A DNA stretch of 64,000 nt from NCBI RefSeq assembly GCF_039888675.1, contig NZ_JBDQQR010000004.1, forward strand, positions 310,001 to 374,000, given 5' to 3'. The DNA comes from Mesorhizobium sp. CAU 1732 (GTDB lineage: Bacteria > Pseudomonadota > Alphaproteobacteria > Rhizobiales > Rhizobiaceae). This document shows positions 27,500-36,644 of this stretch, piece after piece (position 1 is the first letter of the stretch; every line of letters begins with the position of its first letter). Both the position numbers and the translations under genes were made by a program. Below the pieces are notes generated by a model. The model did not search any database and was not told the origin of the DNA. It saw only the letters and a list, made by a program, of their open reading frames with translations.

Positions 27500-27664
27500 G
27501 TGGAAAACACCCCCATTCCCGACAACGCACCGATCCCCGACACCTCCCCCATCGTCGACAACTACCGCGTCACCATCACCAAGGGCGACGTCGGAACCGG
27601 TCAACCCACCACGCCTTGGGACGACCATCGCTGCCACCTGACCATCGATAACCTCAGGCCTTAA
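27500..27664 (+). CDS. Small protein of unknown function (54 aa)
   Basis: GTG start at 27500 with a near-ideal ribosome site (AGAAGGAG, seven to eight bases upstream) and a TAA at 27662-27664. The N-terminal third is proline- and aspartate-rich (PIPDNAPIPDTSP), and the rest contains NYRVTITKGDVGTGQPTTPW and ends CHLTIDNLRP. No signal or membrane segment. The clean ribosome site and third-position GC bias support expression. No family recognised; its place suggests an accessory-element gene. Confidence 0.6.
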   Translation: MENTPIPDNAPIPDTSPIVDNYRVTITKGDVGTGQPTTPWDDHRCHLTIDNLRP

Positions 27665-27863
27665 GGTGGTCTTTCATGTCGAACGGCGAATTCTCAGCGA
27701 ATATCCTCGACCGTCTGCGAACTGGACATTAACAGGGCTGCGAAAGGCTGCGGGCTCAGTTCAGCTGCTCGACACGCCAAGAAGAGCCGAGAGCAATGCG
27801 TCTCGTTGCAAATCTACCGACTTTCGGTCGTCTGTGGATGAAACTCGCATTTAGCCGATGAGC

Positions 27864-27929
27864 ATGAACGGAAACCCAGATACGCACGTTTCCGTATGAA
27901 ACACGAATCCGACAGAGGTTTCCGTTCAT
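27864..27929. repeat. 13-bp inverted repeat with 40-bp spacer
   Basis: ATGAACGGAAACC (27864-27876) and GGTTTCCGTTCAT (27917-27929) are perfect inverse copies. A further GTTTCCGT lies in the spacer at 27889-27896, next to TATGAAAC. The stretch 27665-28022 has no supported gene. The arrangement could be a recombination site, an operator or the end of a small mobile element. Confidence 0.6.
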
Positions 27930-28022
27930 TTTGTGCTCGAATTGGCAGACGGACGCGCCCCTCAACGCCGGGCGTGCGCCAAACAAGAGTTTGGGACGCA
28001 CGCCCTGTAGTACCCTCTTGCG

Positions 28023-28856
28023 CTAACGTGAATTTACTGCGTTCTGAGCAACCAAGTTGGAACGATCCGAGTATGGATGTGACGAAGACAAACCGCCATC
28101 TACCGGCAAGGCCTGACCGTTCACATAGCTGGCAAGGTCCGAGAACAGGAACAGCGCGACCTTGGCGACTTCGTCCGGCTCGCCGCCGCGACGGAGCGGA
28201 TTCCGAATTCCCAATTGGCTTTCAAGTCCCGCTGCGCGAGCCTGTTCGTATATGCGTTGCGTCATGCCCGTCTCGATAAGTCCCGGACAAAGAGCGTTGA
28301 CCCTAACTCCGGTCTGCGCCAGCGCCTGTGCTGCGGTCTGGACGAGATTTATCACGCCGGCTTTGGATGCCGAATAAGGTGCTGGGCCCGCGCCGGCCCG
28401 CATACCAGCCACCGATGCCGTCACGAGAATGGATCCGCCATCACGACGCATAATCTCAGGTGCGGCATGCTTCACTGCAAGGAAGGGCCCGATGAGATTG
28501 ACGCGCAACACCTCAGCCCAGATCTCCGGCGTGCTGTCGAAGTAGCCGATAGCCGGGCCACCGGTGATGCCCGCGTTCGCAAAATAGCCGTCCAGTCCGC
28601 CAAATCGCTCGCACGCCAGCGCCACGGCGGCTACAACGTCAGCTTCCGCGCCCGCGTCCATGGTCATCGCCGCAGCCTTGCCGCCAGCCGCCGTGATCGT
28701 GTCGGCCACAGTCGCCACACCCTCGTCGCGATCGCAGATAACGACAGCCGCACCATGATCGGCAAGTCGCAGAGCCGTGGCGCGGCCAATCCCCGACGCG
28801 GCACCCGTCACCACCACCACCTTGCCCGCCATCAGTCCACTATGTGCTTCCATCAT
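28023..28856 (-). CDS. SDR-family NAD(P)-dependent oxidoreductase
   Basis: Product of 277 residues behind GGGAGGAC; the second ATG at 28853 is equally good. Cofactor motif TGAASGIG, NAG, catalytic Ser in VTASVAGM and YSASK. It ends with PVDGGLSSSHP plus about 15 extra residues. It probably oxidises an alcohol to a ketone for the monooxygenase encoded nearby. It is divergent from the tandem TetR gene across 107 bp, so that regulator probably controls it. Confidence 0.9.
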   Translation of the reverse strand: MMEAHSGLMAGKVVVVTGAASGIGRATALRLADHGAAVVICDRDEGVATVADTITAAGGKAAAMTMDAGAEADVVAAVALACERFGGLDGYFANAGITGGPAIGYFDSTPEIWAEVLRVNLIGPFLAVKHAAPEIMRRDGGSILVTASVAGMRAGAGPAPYSASKAGVINLVQTAAQALAQTGVRVNALCPGLIETGMTQRIYEQARAAGLESQLGIRNPLRRGGEPDEVAKVALFLFSDLASYVNGQALPVDGGLSSSHPYSDRSNLVAQNAVNSR

Positions 28857-28963
28857 GTCCTCCCTTGCTACATACCCGAACCGGAACTATTCCTGATTGC
28901 TGCTTTATTTTTCTGGCTTTACGGTCGCGTTGGAGCATACCGAAGTCGAAGAACGGACCTGCC

Positions 28964-30190
28964 TTGAAAAAGCCTGCCAGCCCTCGCCAGACGTCCGACA
29001 AATTCGAAAAACGTCGCCAGATCATTCTTGACGCCGCAGCCACGCTGATAAACCGAAACGGCGTACGAGGCCTGACTTTCGTCGAGGTTGCGGAGGCGGT
29101 CGGGATGAACACGACCTCCATCACCTACTACTTTCGCAAGAAAGAGCTGCTGGCTGCGGCGGCCATCGAAGAAACCATCGGCATTTTCGATGCCATGACC
29201 CGCGAGGCCGAACAGGAGCCCGACCCCGTGTCGCGTGTGAGCCTGCTGCTGCGGCTGCGGCTGGATCACAGTGCGGCGATCCGGCGCGGCGATCGCCCCA
29301 CCGTGGCCGTGCTGGGTGACCTGCGCGCACTTGAGGAGCCCGCTCGCGAGCGGCTTATCGGATGGTACTCCGAAATCACGCGGCGAGTGGCCGGCTACTT
29401 CGGGCCGCTTGACGATCGCCAGCTTTTCCTCCGGCGCATGGCGGCTGCCCAGGTCCTGCTCGACGTCATTCACTGGATGCGCGCATGGCTGCCGACCTAT
29501 TCCCTGCACGACTTCGACCTCGTCCATGCGAGCCTGATGGACCTGATGACGAACGGTTTCAGCCCGGCAGGGGTGTCGTGGAGCCCGTCGGTCAAACTGC
29601 CGGCACCGGTCGAGGAAGACAGCCAGACCGCCTATCTGCGAGCAGCCACGCTTCTTCTCAACGCGCGTGGGTATCGCGGTGCATCGGTGGACGAGATTGC
29701 CGCGCAGCTTAACCTGTCCAAGGGCAGCTTTTATCACCACCTCGACAGCAAGGACGACCTCGTCCTGAAATGCTTCGCCCGCAGCTACGAACGTGTTTCT
29801 GCAGCCCAAGCGCAAGCGGCGACGTCGACAGGCGTATGGCGTGACCGGTTGAGTCAGGCCGTGTCCGACCTTCTCGCGATCCAGTTCGATGCGCGCTTTC
29901 CGCTGCTGCGCACCACCGCGATGCAGGCCCTGCCCCCGGAGATGCGCGCGGACGCCATCGCCGACGCGACCCGGATGGCAAACAGCTTTGCCGTGATGCT
30001 TTGGCGGGGCGTGGCCGATGGCTCGCTGCGCCCGGTCAACCCCGGTGTCGCGAGTCACTGTCTTCTCGCTCTTGTCAACTCCGCCTACGACTTCCATCAG
30101 TGGGCAGAGGCCATGCCGTCGACCGAACGAGCGATGGAGGTCTATGCCTCCACGCTGGCATTCGGTCTGTTTGACGACAGACAGGGCTGA
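28964..30190 (+). CDS. Tandem (two-domain) TetR-family regulator
   Basis: Product of 408 residues from TTG 28964; the frame is open further back but crosses the divergent promoter. There are two complete TetR units: the first helix-turn-helix in LTFVEVAEAVGMNTTSITYY (about 40-60) with its effector domain to about 205, and the second in ASVDEIAAQLNLSKGSFYHH (about 235-255) with another effector domain. Ordinary TetR proteins have one unit of about 200 residues and dimerise, so this chain may act as a built-in dimer with two effector pockets. It lies between the SDR and the monooxygenase genes and probably controls both. Confidence 0.9.
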   Translation: MKKPASPRQTSDKFEKRRQIILDAAATLINRNGVRGLTFVEVAEAVGMNTTSITYYFRKKELLAAAAIEETIGIFDAMTREAEQEPDPVSRVSLLLRLRLDHSAAIRRGDRPTVAVLGDLRALEEPARERLIGWYSEITRRVAGYFGPLDDRQLFLRRMAAAQVLLDVIHWMRAWLPTYSLHDFDLVHASLMDLMTNGFSPAGVSWSPSVKLPAPVEEDSQTAYLRAATLLLNARGYRGASVDEIAAQLNLSKGSFYHHLDSKDDLVLKCFARSYERVSAAQAQAATSTGVWRDRLSQAVSDLLAIQFDARFPLLRTTAMQALPPEMRADAIADATRMANSFAVMLWRGVADGSLRPVNPGVASHCLLALVNSAYDFHQWAEAMPSTERAMEVYASTLAFGLFDDRQG

Positions 30191-30204
30191 AGCCACTTCT
30201 GGGA

Positions 30205-31719
30205 TCATTCGGCCGCGTCGCGCATGCCGCCGTCGGCAAGCTGGCCGGCTGGCAGGGCAACCCGCTCGCCATGACTGAACCTCAGCGTGCCGTCATCGAC
30301 CTTGCCCCGCTTGAGTGTCTTTCGATCCCAGAAATAGTCCTGCTCGTGTATCCAAGGGAACGCCTTGCCATGCTTGGGCAGGCGCGCGGCGGCACGCACG
30401 ACGTAGCCGGATATGAATTTCAGGGCACTGTTGACATTTTGAAGGTCTGTTTCGGTCGCGGGCGGCACAACCTGGCTATACCCCTTCCGCTTCATGAAAT
30501 TCAGCAGGCGGCACGCAAAGTCGGCCACGAGGTCGACCTTCAGTGTCCAGGACGCATTCGTATAGCCGGTGAAGTACACGAGGTTCGGGAGGTTCGAATA
30601 CATGAACCCCTTGTAGATCAGCAATTTCGACCGATCGACAGGCTGGCCATCAACCTCGACGTTCATGCCGCCGAGCGATTCCATCACCAACCCTGTAGCG
30701 GTGACGATGATGTCGGCGTTGATCTCGCGCCCGTCCTCCATCTCCAGGCCGGTAGCAGTGAAGCGACGGATGTGCCCCGTCACCATTGACGCGCTGCCAT
30801 CGGAGAGAACCTTGAAAAAATCGCCGTCCGGAACAGCGCAGATCCGCTGCTGGCCAGGCATGTAGCTTGGTACGAAATGGGTCTTCCAATCGTAATCCTT
30901 GGGCAGCGCCTGGGCCACCGCGCCGATCAGCATCTTGCGCGTGCCTTCCAGGTTCGCGGCCATCCGCTTGCGCCTTTGCGCGCCGCCTAAAATCGTGCGC
31001 CATCTGGTGATCGAGTATGCCAGCTTGTCGGGGAGCCAGCGACGCAGCCTGTTGGCGAATACATCTTCGCCGGGGCGCGAAACCACGTAGGTCGGCGAAC
31101 GCTGTATCTGGTAGACATGGGCAGCCTTGTCAGCCAGCGTCGGCGTCAAGGTAACTGCTGTCGCCCCCGATCCAATGACGGCAATTGTCTTGCCCTCGTA
31201 GTCGAGATCTTCCGGCCAGAACTGGGGATGAACGAGGGTGCCACGGTAGTCGGAATAGCCGGGCCATTCCGGCAGATAGCCCTCATGATGCCTGTAGTAT
31301 CCGGCGCATGAAAACACGAAGCGGCTGGTAAGGCGCTGAACCTCACCCTCATGTTCGACGTCCAGGGTCCAGAACTGATCGGCCGAAGAATATGACGCAG
31401 CCTTTACGGCATGACCGAAACGGATATGCCTGACGAGATCGTTTTCTTCGGCAGTCTGGCGAATGTAACGCAGGATGGCGTCACCGTCGGCGATGGCCCT
31501 CGCCTCGGTCCACGGCTTGAACGCATAACCCATCGTATGCATGTCGCTGTCCGAACGAATGCCGGGATAGCGAAACAGATCCCAGGTGCCACCGATACGC
31601 GACTTGCTTTCCAGAATGGCGAAAGTCCTGCCCGGGCAACGCACCTTCAGGTATCGCGCGACCCCGACCCCCGACAGCCCGGCTCCAATGACCAGCACAT
31701 CAAACTGCGGCTTCGACAT
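30205..31719 (-). CDS. EthA-like Baeyer-Villiger flavin monooxygenase
   Basis: Product of 504 residues from ATG 31719, with ribosome site GGGAGAGGG. FAD motif GAGLSG is at 12-17. The long Baeyer-Villiger fingerprint GGTWDLFRYPG is at 43-53, followed by SDSD. FSCAGYYRHHEGYLPEWPG resembles the F-x-G-x3-H-x3-W/P motif, and GSGATAV is the NADPH site. It inserts oxygen next to a ketone to give an ester or lactone. The alpha/beta hydrolase encoded divergently could then open that ester. Confidence 0.9.
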   Translation of the reverse strand: MSKPQFDVLVIGAGLSGVGVARYLKVRCPGRTFAILESKSRIGGTWDLFRYPGIRSDSDMHTMGYAFKPWTEARAIADGDAILRYIRQTAEENDLVRHIRFGHAVKAASYSSADQFWTLDVEHEGEVQRLTSRFVFSCAGYYRHHEGYLPEWPGYSDYRGTLVHPQFWPEDLDYEGKTIAVIGSGATAVTLTPTLADKAAHVYQIQRSPTYVVSRPGEDVFANRLRRWLPDKLAYSITRWRTILGGAQRRKRMAANLEGTRKMLIGAVAQALPKDYDWKTHFVPSYMPGQQRICAVPDGDFFKVLSDGSASMVTGHIRRFTATGLEMEDGREINADIIVTATGLVMESLGGMNVEVDGQPVDRSKLLIYKGFMYSNLPNLVYFTGYTNASWTLKVDLVADFACRLLNFMKRKGYSQVVPPATETDLQNVNSALKFISGYVVRAAARLPKHGKAFPWIHEQDYFWDRKTLKRGKVDDGTLRFSHGERVALPAGQLADGGMRDAAE

Positions 31720-31866
31720 AAAAACCCTCTCCCATCCAGCGCTGCATGTTCTTCGTATCAAAAACATACTCGAAACTCAAATTATGTTTGAACAGTCGGC
31801 GGTTTTTTGTTTCTGTCGCTCATGCACCCATCCACGACCTGAACAAAACACTAAGGAGGAAAAAAC

Positions 31867-32757
31867 ATGCCGAGACTGCAGACCGGCGAATTTTCGCTGC
31901 ACTATGAAATCTCTGGAGAAGGCAATCGGCAAGATATTGTCCTCATCAGCGGCATAGGCACCCAGCTTACCTGGTGGAGCGAGAGCTTTGTCGCTGCACT
32001 GACAGACCGCGGATTCAGGGTGATCCGCGCGGACAATCGCGACGTCGGCCATTCCGACGGTTATGACCACCTTGGCATACCCAACATTCAATCCATGATT
32101 TCCGATCGAATTGCGGGCCGGCCGTTACACCCTCCCTATCGTCTCGAAGACATGGCTTCGGACATCTGCGCTCTCATCGGCGGACTGGGCATCGAACGCG
32201 CACATATCGTTGGCGGATCGATGGGAGGAATGATCGCGCAACTCTTTGCGCTCAACCATCCGGAGAAGGTGGCCTCGCTGGTATCCATCATGTCGACGAC
32301 TGGAAACCCGGCATTGCCCGCTGCGACGCCCGCCGCTCAGGCAGTGCTTTTGCGCGCTCGCCCATCGCCACAGGCCGATCGCGAAGCGTATCTGCAGGCA
32401 GCCGTCGAATCTGCGCTCGTTCTGGGAAGCCCTGCCTACCCGGAAGATACTGGCAAGCTCCGCGCCAATGCAGAAGCAACGCTGGACCGGGCCTATCGTC
32501 CTGCGGGCTTCGCTCGTCACTATGCGGCAATTATTTCCTCGACAGACCGGCGCGATCGTCTTCAGGGACTGAATCTTCCTGTGGCGGTCATACATGGCGG
32601 AGAGGACCCGCTGGTGCGACCTGAGGCCGGCCGCGATACGGCGGCCAATATTCCCGGCGCAGAATATGTTGAGTTCGAAGGGATGGGTCACAACATCCCC
32701 ACTGCGCTCGAAGGCGAGATCGCAGACGTGATCGCCCGCACCGCCGCACGCGCCTAG
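31867..32757 (+). CDS. Alpha/beta-fold hydrolase
   Basis: Product of 296 residues with a strong ribosome site (AGGAGG). Nucleophile elbow GGSMGG with S118, oxyanion region SGIGTQ, probable acid D in HGGEDPLV and histidine in GMGHNIP complete the triad. Cytoplasmic. It is divergent from the Baeyer-Villiger monooxygenase and is well placed to hydrolyse its ester or lactone product. Confidence 0.92.
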   Translation: MPRLQTGEFSLHYEISGEGNRQDIVLISGIGTQLTWWSESFVAALTDRGFRVIRADNRDVGHSDGYDHLGIPNIQSMISDRIAGRPLHPPYRLEDMASDICALIGGLGIERAHIVGGSMGGMIAQLFALNHPEKVASLVSIMSTTGNPALPAATPAAQAVLLRARPSPQADREAYLQAAVESALVLGSPAYPEDTGKLRANAEATLDRAYRPAGFARHYAAIISSTDRRDRLQGLNLPVAVIHGGEDPLVRPEAGRDTAANIPGAEYVEFEGMGHNIPTALEGEIADVIARTAARA

Positions 32758-32779
32758 CCACGCTGCGAGGCATGCGGGA

Positions 32780-33766
32780 CTACGCGTCCACGAGTGGATG
32801 GTGGCATGCCACCATCTGCCCCTGGCGCACGGCCCGCATCAACGGCACCTCGGCAGCGCAACGTTCCGTCGCTTTCGGGCAACGGGTGCGAAAACGGCAA
32901 CCGCTTGGCGGATTCATTGGCGACGGCAGTTCACCTGGAATCAAATGAACCGGGCTCGGCTCGATATCCGGATCAGGCCGCGGCACGGCACTGATGAGCG
33001 CGCGCGTGTATGGATGCGCGGGCCTGTCGTAAATGGCATCAGCTTCGGCAAGCTCGCACATTGCGCCCAGATACATCACCGCGACGCGGTCCGACACATG
33101 GCGCACGACGGCGAGGTCGTGGCTGATGAACAGCATGGTCAGACCAAACTCACGACGGATGTCTTGAAGGAGATTGAGTATCTGCGCCTGGACCGACACA
33201 TCCAGAGCAGACACCGCTTCGTCGCACACCAGAAGTTCGGGGCTGAGGATGAGCGCGCGTGCGATGGCAATACGCTGGCATTGCCCGCCGGAAAATTCGT
33301 GCGGTTTGCGCTCCAGAGTCTGCGCGCCGTTCAGCCCTACGCGCTCGAGCATACTTGTCAGCCGCGCATCGCGCTCGGCGCGTGTTTCGCGAATGCCTGC
33401 AATTTCGAGGGGGGCGGCCAGGATCTGGCGGATGGTGTGGCGCGGATTCAGTGCTGCAACTGGGTCCTGAAACACGATCTGAAACCGCCGCCTTGCCTGC
33501 TGCAGGGCCCGACCGCGCAGACTGGTCAGTTCGGTCTCGCCCAGCGTCACCTTACCCTCGCGGGGACGGGGAAGCTGCATGATGGCGCGCGCCGCCGACG
33601 ACTTGCCGCAGCCCGACTCTCCGACCAGACCGAGCGTTTCGCCCTGGTTCAGCTCGAAGCTGAGGTCCGACACGGCCTGTACCTCACGACCGCGTCCCAG
33701 CAGATATGTCACGCGCAACTTGTCGACGGTCAAAAAAGGTTCAACGGTTCGCACGGGGGCGTTCAT
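32780..33766 (-). CDS. Oligopeptide/dipeptide-type ABC importer ATPase, DppF-like
   Basis: Product of 328 residues. Walker A GESGCGKSS, signature FSGGQCQR (slightly altered LSGGQ), Walker B LLVCDEA, and the C-terminal oligo_HPY zone SGCRFRTRCPKATERC. It pairs with the second ATPase at 33781. Last gene of the transporter operon, 14 bp after its partner. Confidence 0.93.
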   Translation of the reverse strand: MNAPVRTVEPFLTVDKLRVTYLLGRGREVQAVSDLSFELNQGETLGLVGESGCGKSSAARAIMQLPRPREGKVTLGETELTSLRGRALQQARRRFQIVFQDPVAALNPRHTIRQILAAPLEIAGIRETRAERDARLTSMLERVGLNGAQTLERKPHEFSGGQCQRIAIARALILSPELLVCDEAVSALDVSVQAQILNLLQDIRREFGLTMLFISHDLAVVRHVSDRVAVMYLGAMCELAEADAIYDRPAHPYTRALISAVPRPDPDIEPSPVHLIPGELPSPMNPPSGCRFRTRCPKATERCAAEVPLMRAVRQGQMVACHHPLVDA

Positions 33767-33780
33767 CGAGGCTTCCGTAG

Positions 33781-34758
33781 TCAGAGGGGATGCCAGCAGG
33801 CAAAATGATGGTGGCCGGTGACTTCCAGCGGCGGCGGCGACACGTCACACCTTGCGGAACCAAAGCGGCAGCGCGGGCGAAAACTGCACCCGGACGGGGG
33901 ATCGACCAGATCGGGAGGTCGGCCGCCGATTGCCTCCAGCCGACCTCGGCTCCCACCATCGATCTGGGGAATGGAAGCAAGCAGAGCCGACGTATAGGGC
34001 ATGCGCGTATGGCGAAACAGGTCGCGCACCGGCGCGCGCTCTACGATGCGCCCCGCATACATCACCGCAACTTCGTCAGCCCGGGCCGCGACGATCCCCA
34101 TGTCGTGCGTAATCAGGATCATCGACATTTGCCGTTCACGGACCTGGCGCTGCAACAAGTCGAGAATTTCCGCCTGGACCGTGACATCGAGGGCTGTCGT
34201 AGGCTCATCCGCGATCAGCAGGGACGGCTCGCAGGCAATCGCGATTGCGATGGCAACCCGCTGGCGCATGCCGCCTGAAAGCTGATGCGGATATTGATCG
34301 ACCCGCGCGCCAGGCTGGGGCATGCCGACGGAGGCCAGAAGTTCGATCGCCCTGCTACGCGCCGCGGCCTTGGCCAGTCCCATATGGAACGTCAACACCT
34401 CGACGATCTGAGCGCCGATAGTCATGGTCGGGTTGAGCGACGTCATCGGGTCCTGAAACACTATGGCCGCCTGCCGTCCACGCAGCTTGCGCATCGCGCG
34501 TTCCGGCAGCCGCGTCAGGTCGCTCCCGTTCAAAATGACGCGACCTCCAGGACCGGTCTCAGCGTTTCTGGGCAGCAGATTCAGGATCGAGCGCGACAAT
34601 ACCGATTTGCCGCTGCCGGACTCGCCGACGATCGCCAGCGTCCGTCCTCTCTCCAGCGCGAAGGACACGCCATCGACCGCCTGCAGCATGCCGCGCGCCG
34701 TCGGAAATGCTGTGCGCAGGTCGTGTACCTCGAGCACCGGGGGGTGGTCATCCATCAT
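33781..34758 (-). CDS. Oligopeptide/dipeptide-type ABC importer ATPase, DppD-like
   Basis: Product of 325 residues from ATG 34758 with GGAG upstream. Walker A GESGSGKSV, signature LSGGMRQR, Walker B LLIADEPTTALD, and C-terminal SGCSFRPRCRFG. Its start overlaps the permease stop (ATGA). Forms the ATPase heterodimer with the DppF-like protein. Confidence 0.93.
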   Translation of the reverse strand: MMDDHPPVLEVHDLRTAFPTARGMLQAVDGVSFALERGRTLAIVGESGSGKSVLSRSILNLLPRNAETGPGGRVILNGSDLTRLPERAMRKLRGRQAAIVFQDPMTSLNPTMTIGAQIVEVLTFHMGLAKAAARSRAIELLASVGMPQPGARVDQYPHQLSGGMRQRVAIAIAIACEPSLLIADEPTTALDVTVQAEILDLLQRQVRERQMSMILITHDMGIVAARADEVAVMYAGRIVERAPVRDLFRHTRMPYTSALLASIPQIDGGSRGRLEAIGGRPPDLVDPPSGCSFRPRCRFGSARCDVSPPPLEVTGHHHFACWHPL

Positions 34759-35669
34759 ATTGCTCCGGTGAGTCCACCGGACACGCGCTTGCGCATCGCA
34801 TCGCCGGCCAAGTTGAAACTCAGCACCGTCAGAAACATCACCGCTGTTGGGATGAGACTGAGATGAGGCGAGGCTTCGAGGTATTCGCGTCCTTCCGAAA
34901 TCATCCCGCCCCAGCTCGGGGTCGGCGCCTGCACCGAAAGCCCGAGGAAGCTCAGTGAGCCCTCGACGACGATGGCAATGGGAATATCGATCATCACGAA
35001 GGCCAGCAGCGGCCAGATGATGTTTGGAAAAACCTCCCGCGTGATGATGCGGAAATCCGATGCGCCGAGTGAACGGGCCGCGATCACATATTCGCGTCCC
35101 GTACAGGTCAATGTCGCAGCACGGGTGATGCGCGCCGCTGAGGGAATGAACAGCAGGCCAAGAGACAGACAAACCATGAAGAGGCTGCCACCGTAGAGCA
35201 CCGAAAAGAGCAGTAGGATGACCAGCCCCGGGATGGCCAACCAGCTGTCGATGGCTATGCCGATGACTTCATCGGCCCAGCCACGGTAGTAACCGGCGAC
35301 CAGCCCCAGCACGAGGCCGATGCCTACGCCGATGGCTGGTGCGGTGAAGCCAACGGTGAGCGATACGCGCGCTCCGTAGATCACCCGGCTGAGAACATCG
35401 CGCCCCAGAGGGTCGGTTCCAAGAATATGGTTTTCTGAGCCGATCGGCACTCTAAGCGCCGCCCAGTCGGATTCATCGGGAGCAGCCAGTCCCAACAAGG
35501 GCGCGAAAGCGGCAACGAGGATTACCAGAATGAGCCATGCCGCCGACAGCCAGAAAACGACGCCAAGCTTGCGAGAACGGCGATGCTCGGCGATAGCGCG
35601 GGCGTTCCGGTCGGAAGGGGCCGCTTCTCCACTGCGTTCGGCGGCCCGCGACTGAACAAGGTCAACCAT
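34755..35669 (-). CDS. Peptide/nickel-type ABC permease, DppC-like
   Basis: Product of 304 residues. OppC-type N-terminal segment, then GTDPLGRDVLSRVIYGAR (family signature) and about six membrane helices. The EAA loop reads AARSLGASDFRIITREVFPN. Overlaps both neighbours by a few bases, so translation is coupled. Confidence 0.93.
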   Translation of the reverse strand: MVDLVQSRAAERSGEAAPSDRNARAIAEHRRSRKLGVVFWLSAAWLILVILVAAFAPLLGLAAPDESDWAALRVPIGSENHILGTDPLGRDVLSRVIYGARVSLTVGFTAPAIGVGIGLVLGLVAGYYRGWADEVIGIAIDSWLAIPGLVILLLFSVLYGGSLFMVCLSLGLLFIPSAARITRAATLTCTGREYVIAARSLGASDFRIITREVFPNIIWPLLAFVMIDIPIAIVVEGSLSFLGLSVQAPTPSWGGMISEGREYLEASPHLSLIPTAVMFLTVLSFNLAGDAMRKRVSGGLTGAI

Positions 35670-36615
35670 GGGCTCGAGCCTCCCTTACACGCGGATCCAG
35701 CCAGGCATAGGCCAGATCGACAAGGAAATTGACGATCACATACGTCAACGCGAAGAACGTCACGCAACCTTGAATCACGATAAGGTCGCGCGTGTAGACG
35801 GCGTGGATCAATAGCCGTCCGATCCCCGGGATGCCGTAGATCTGTTCGAGGATGATCGTGCCGCCGAGGAGACGCGCCACCTGCAGGCCAAGAATGGTGA
35901 CCAGGGAAAAGCTGGACGGGCGCAAGGCGTGAGCAAGCAGCACACGCGTGGTGCTCATGCCCTTCGCGCGGGCCAGCGCAATGTAGTTTTCCTGGAGCGT
36001 GGTTATCATTTCAGCGCGCAAAGTGCGCATGAGTACCGTCCACTCCACCAGCGCCAGGCTTAGCGCGGGCAGGATCATCGGCTTCAGGTTCGCCCACAGA
36101 CCTGCGCTAAGCGGCTCATAACCGGTGGCGGGCAGCCATCCCAGATGGAGCGAGAAGAAGTAGATCAGCAGGATCGCCGTCATGAAGCCGGGCATGGAAA
36201 CACATGCGAACCCGAGCGACGTGATGATCCGGTCGCCCCAGCCGTTCGCGCGCCAGGCTCCCAGAATGCCAGCCGGAACGGCGATCGCGAGAGCCATGAC
36301 CTGCGCCAGAAGCATCAGCTCCAGCGAGATCGGCACGCGTACAATAATCATTTCCCAGACGGATTCGCCCGTCAGCAGCGACCGTCCCCAGTCACCTTGC
36401 GCTAGCCGGGCTAGCCACTCCAGATAGCGTATCACCACGGGCTTGGTGAGCCCAAGCTCCTCACGAATATCGGCGATCTCGGATTCGGAGGCATCCATGC
36501 CGCCGATTTGATAGGCCACGTCGCCCGGTAGCACGCTCACTAGCAGGAAGGTGGAGAACGTAACGATCAATAGAACGATCAGCAGGCGCTGAACCCTGCC
36601 TAGAAGGTACCGCAT
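35662..36615 (-). CDS. Peptide/nickel-type ABC permease, DppB-like
   Basis: Product of 317 residues starting MRYLLGRVQRLLIVLLIVTF, a membrane helix typical of DppB. LPGDVAYQIGG and LARAKGMSTTRVLLAHALRP (EAA loop) are family hallmarks. Forms the channel with the DppC-like permease. Confidence 0.93.
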   Translation of the reverse strand: MRYLLGRVQRLLIVLLIVTFSTFLLVSVLPGDVAYQIGGMDASESEIADIREELGLTKPVVIRYLEWLARLAQGDWGRSLLTGESVWEMIIVRVPISLELMLLAQVMALAIAVPAGILGAWRANGWGDRIITSLGFACVSMPGFMTAILLIYFFSLHLGWLPATGYEPLSAGLWANLKPMILPALSLALVEWTVLMRTLRAEMITTLQENYIALARAKGMSTTRVLLAHALRPSSFSLVTILGLQVARLLGGTIILEQIYGIPGIGRLLIHAVYTRDLIVIQGCVTFFALTYVIVNFLVDLAYAWLDPRVREARAHG

Positions 36616-36644
36616 CGTCTCCCCTTCCCGCTTCTATCCGGAAA

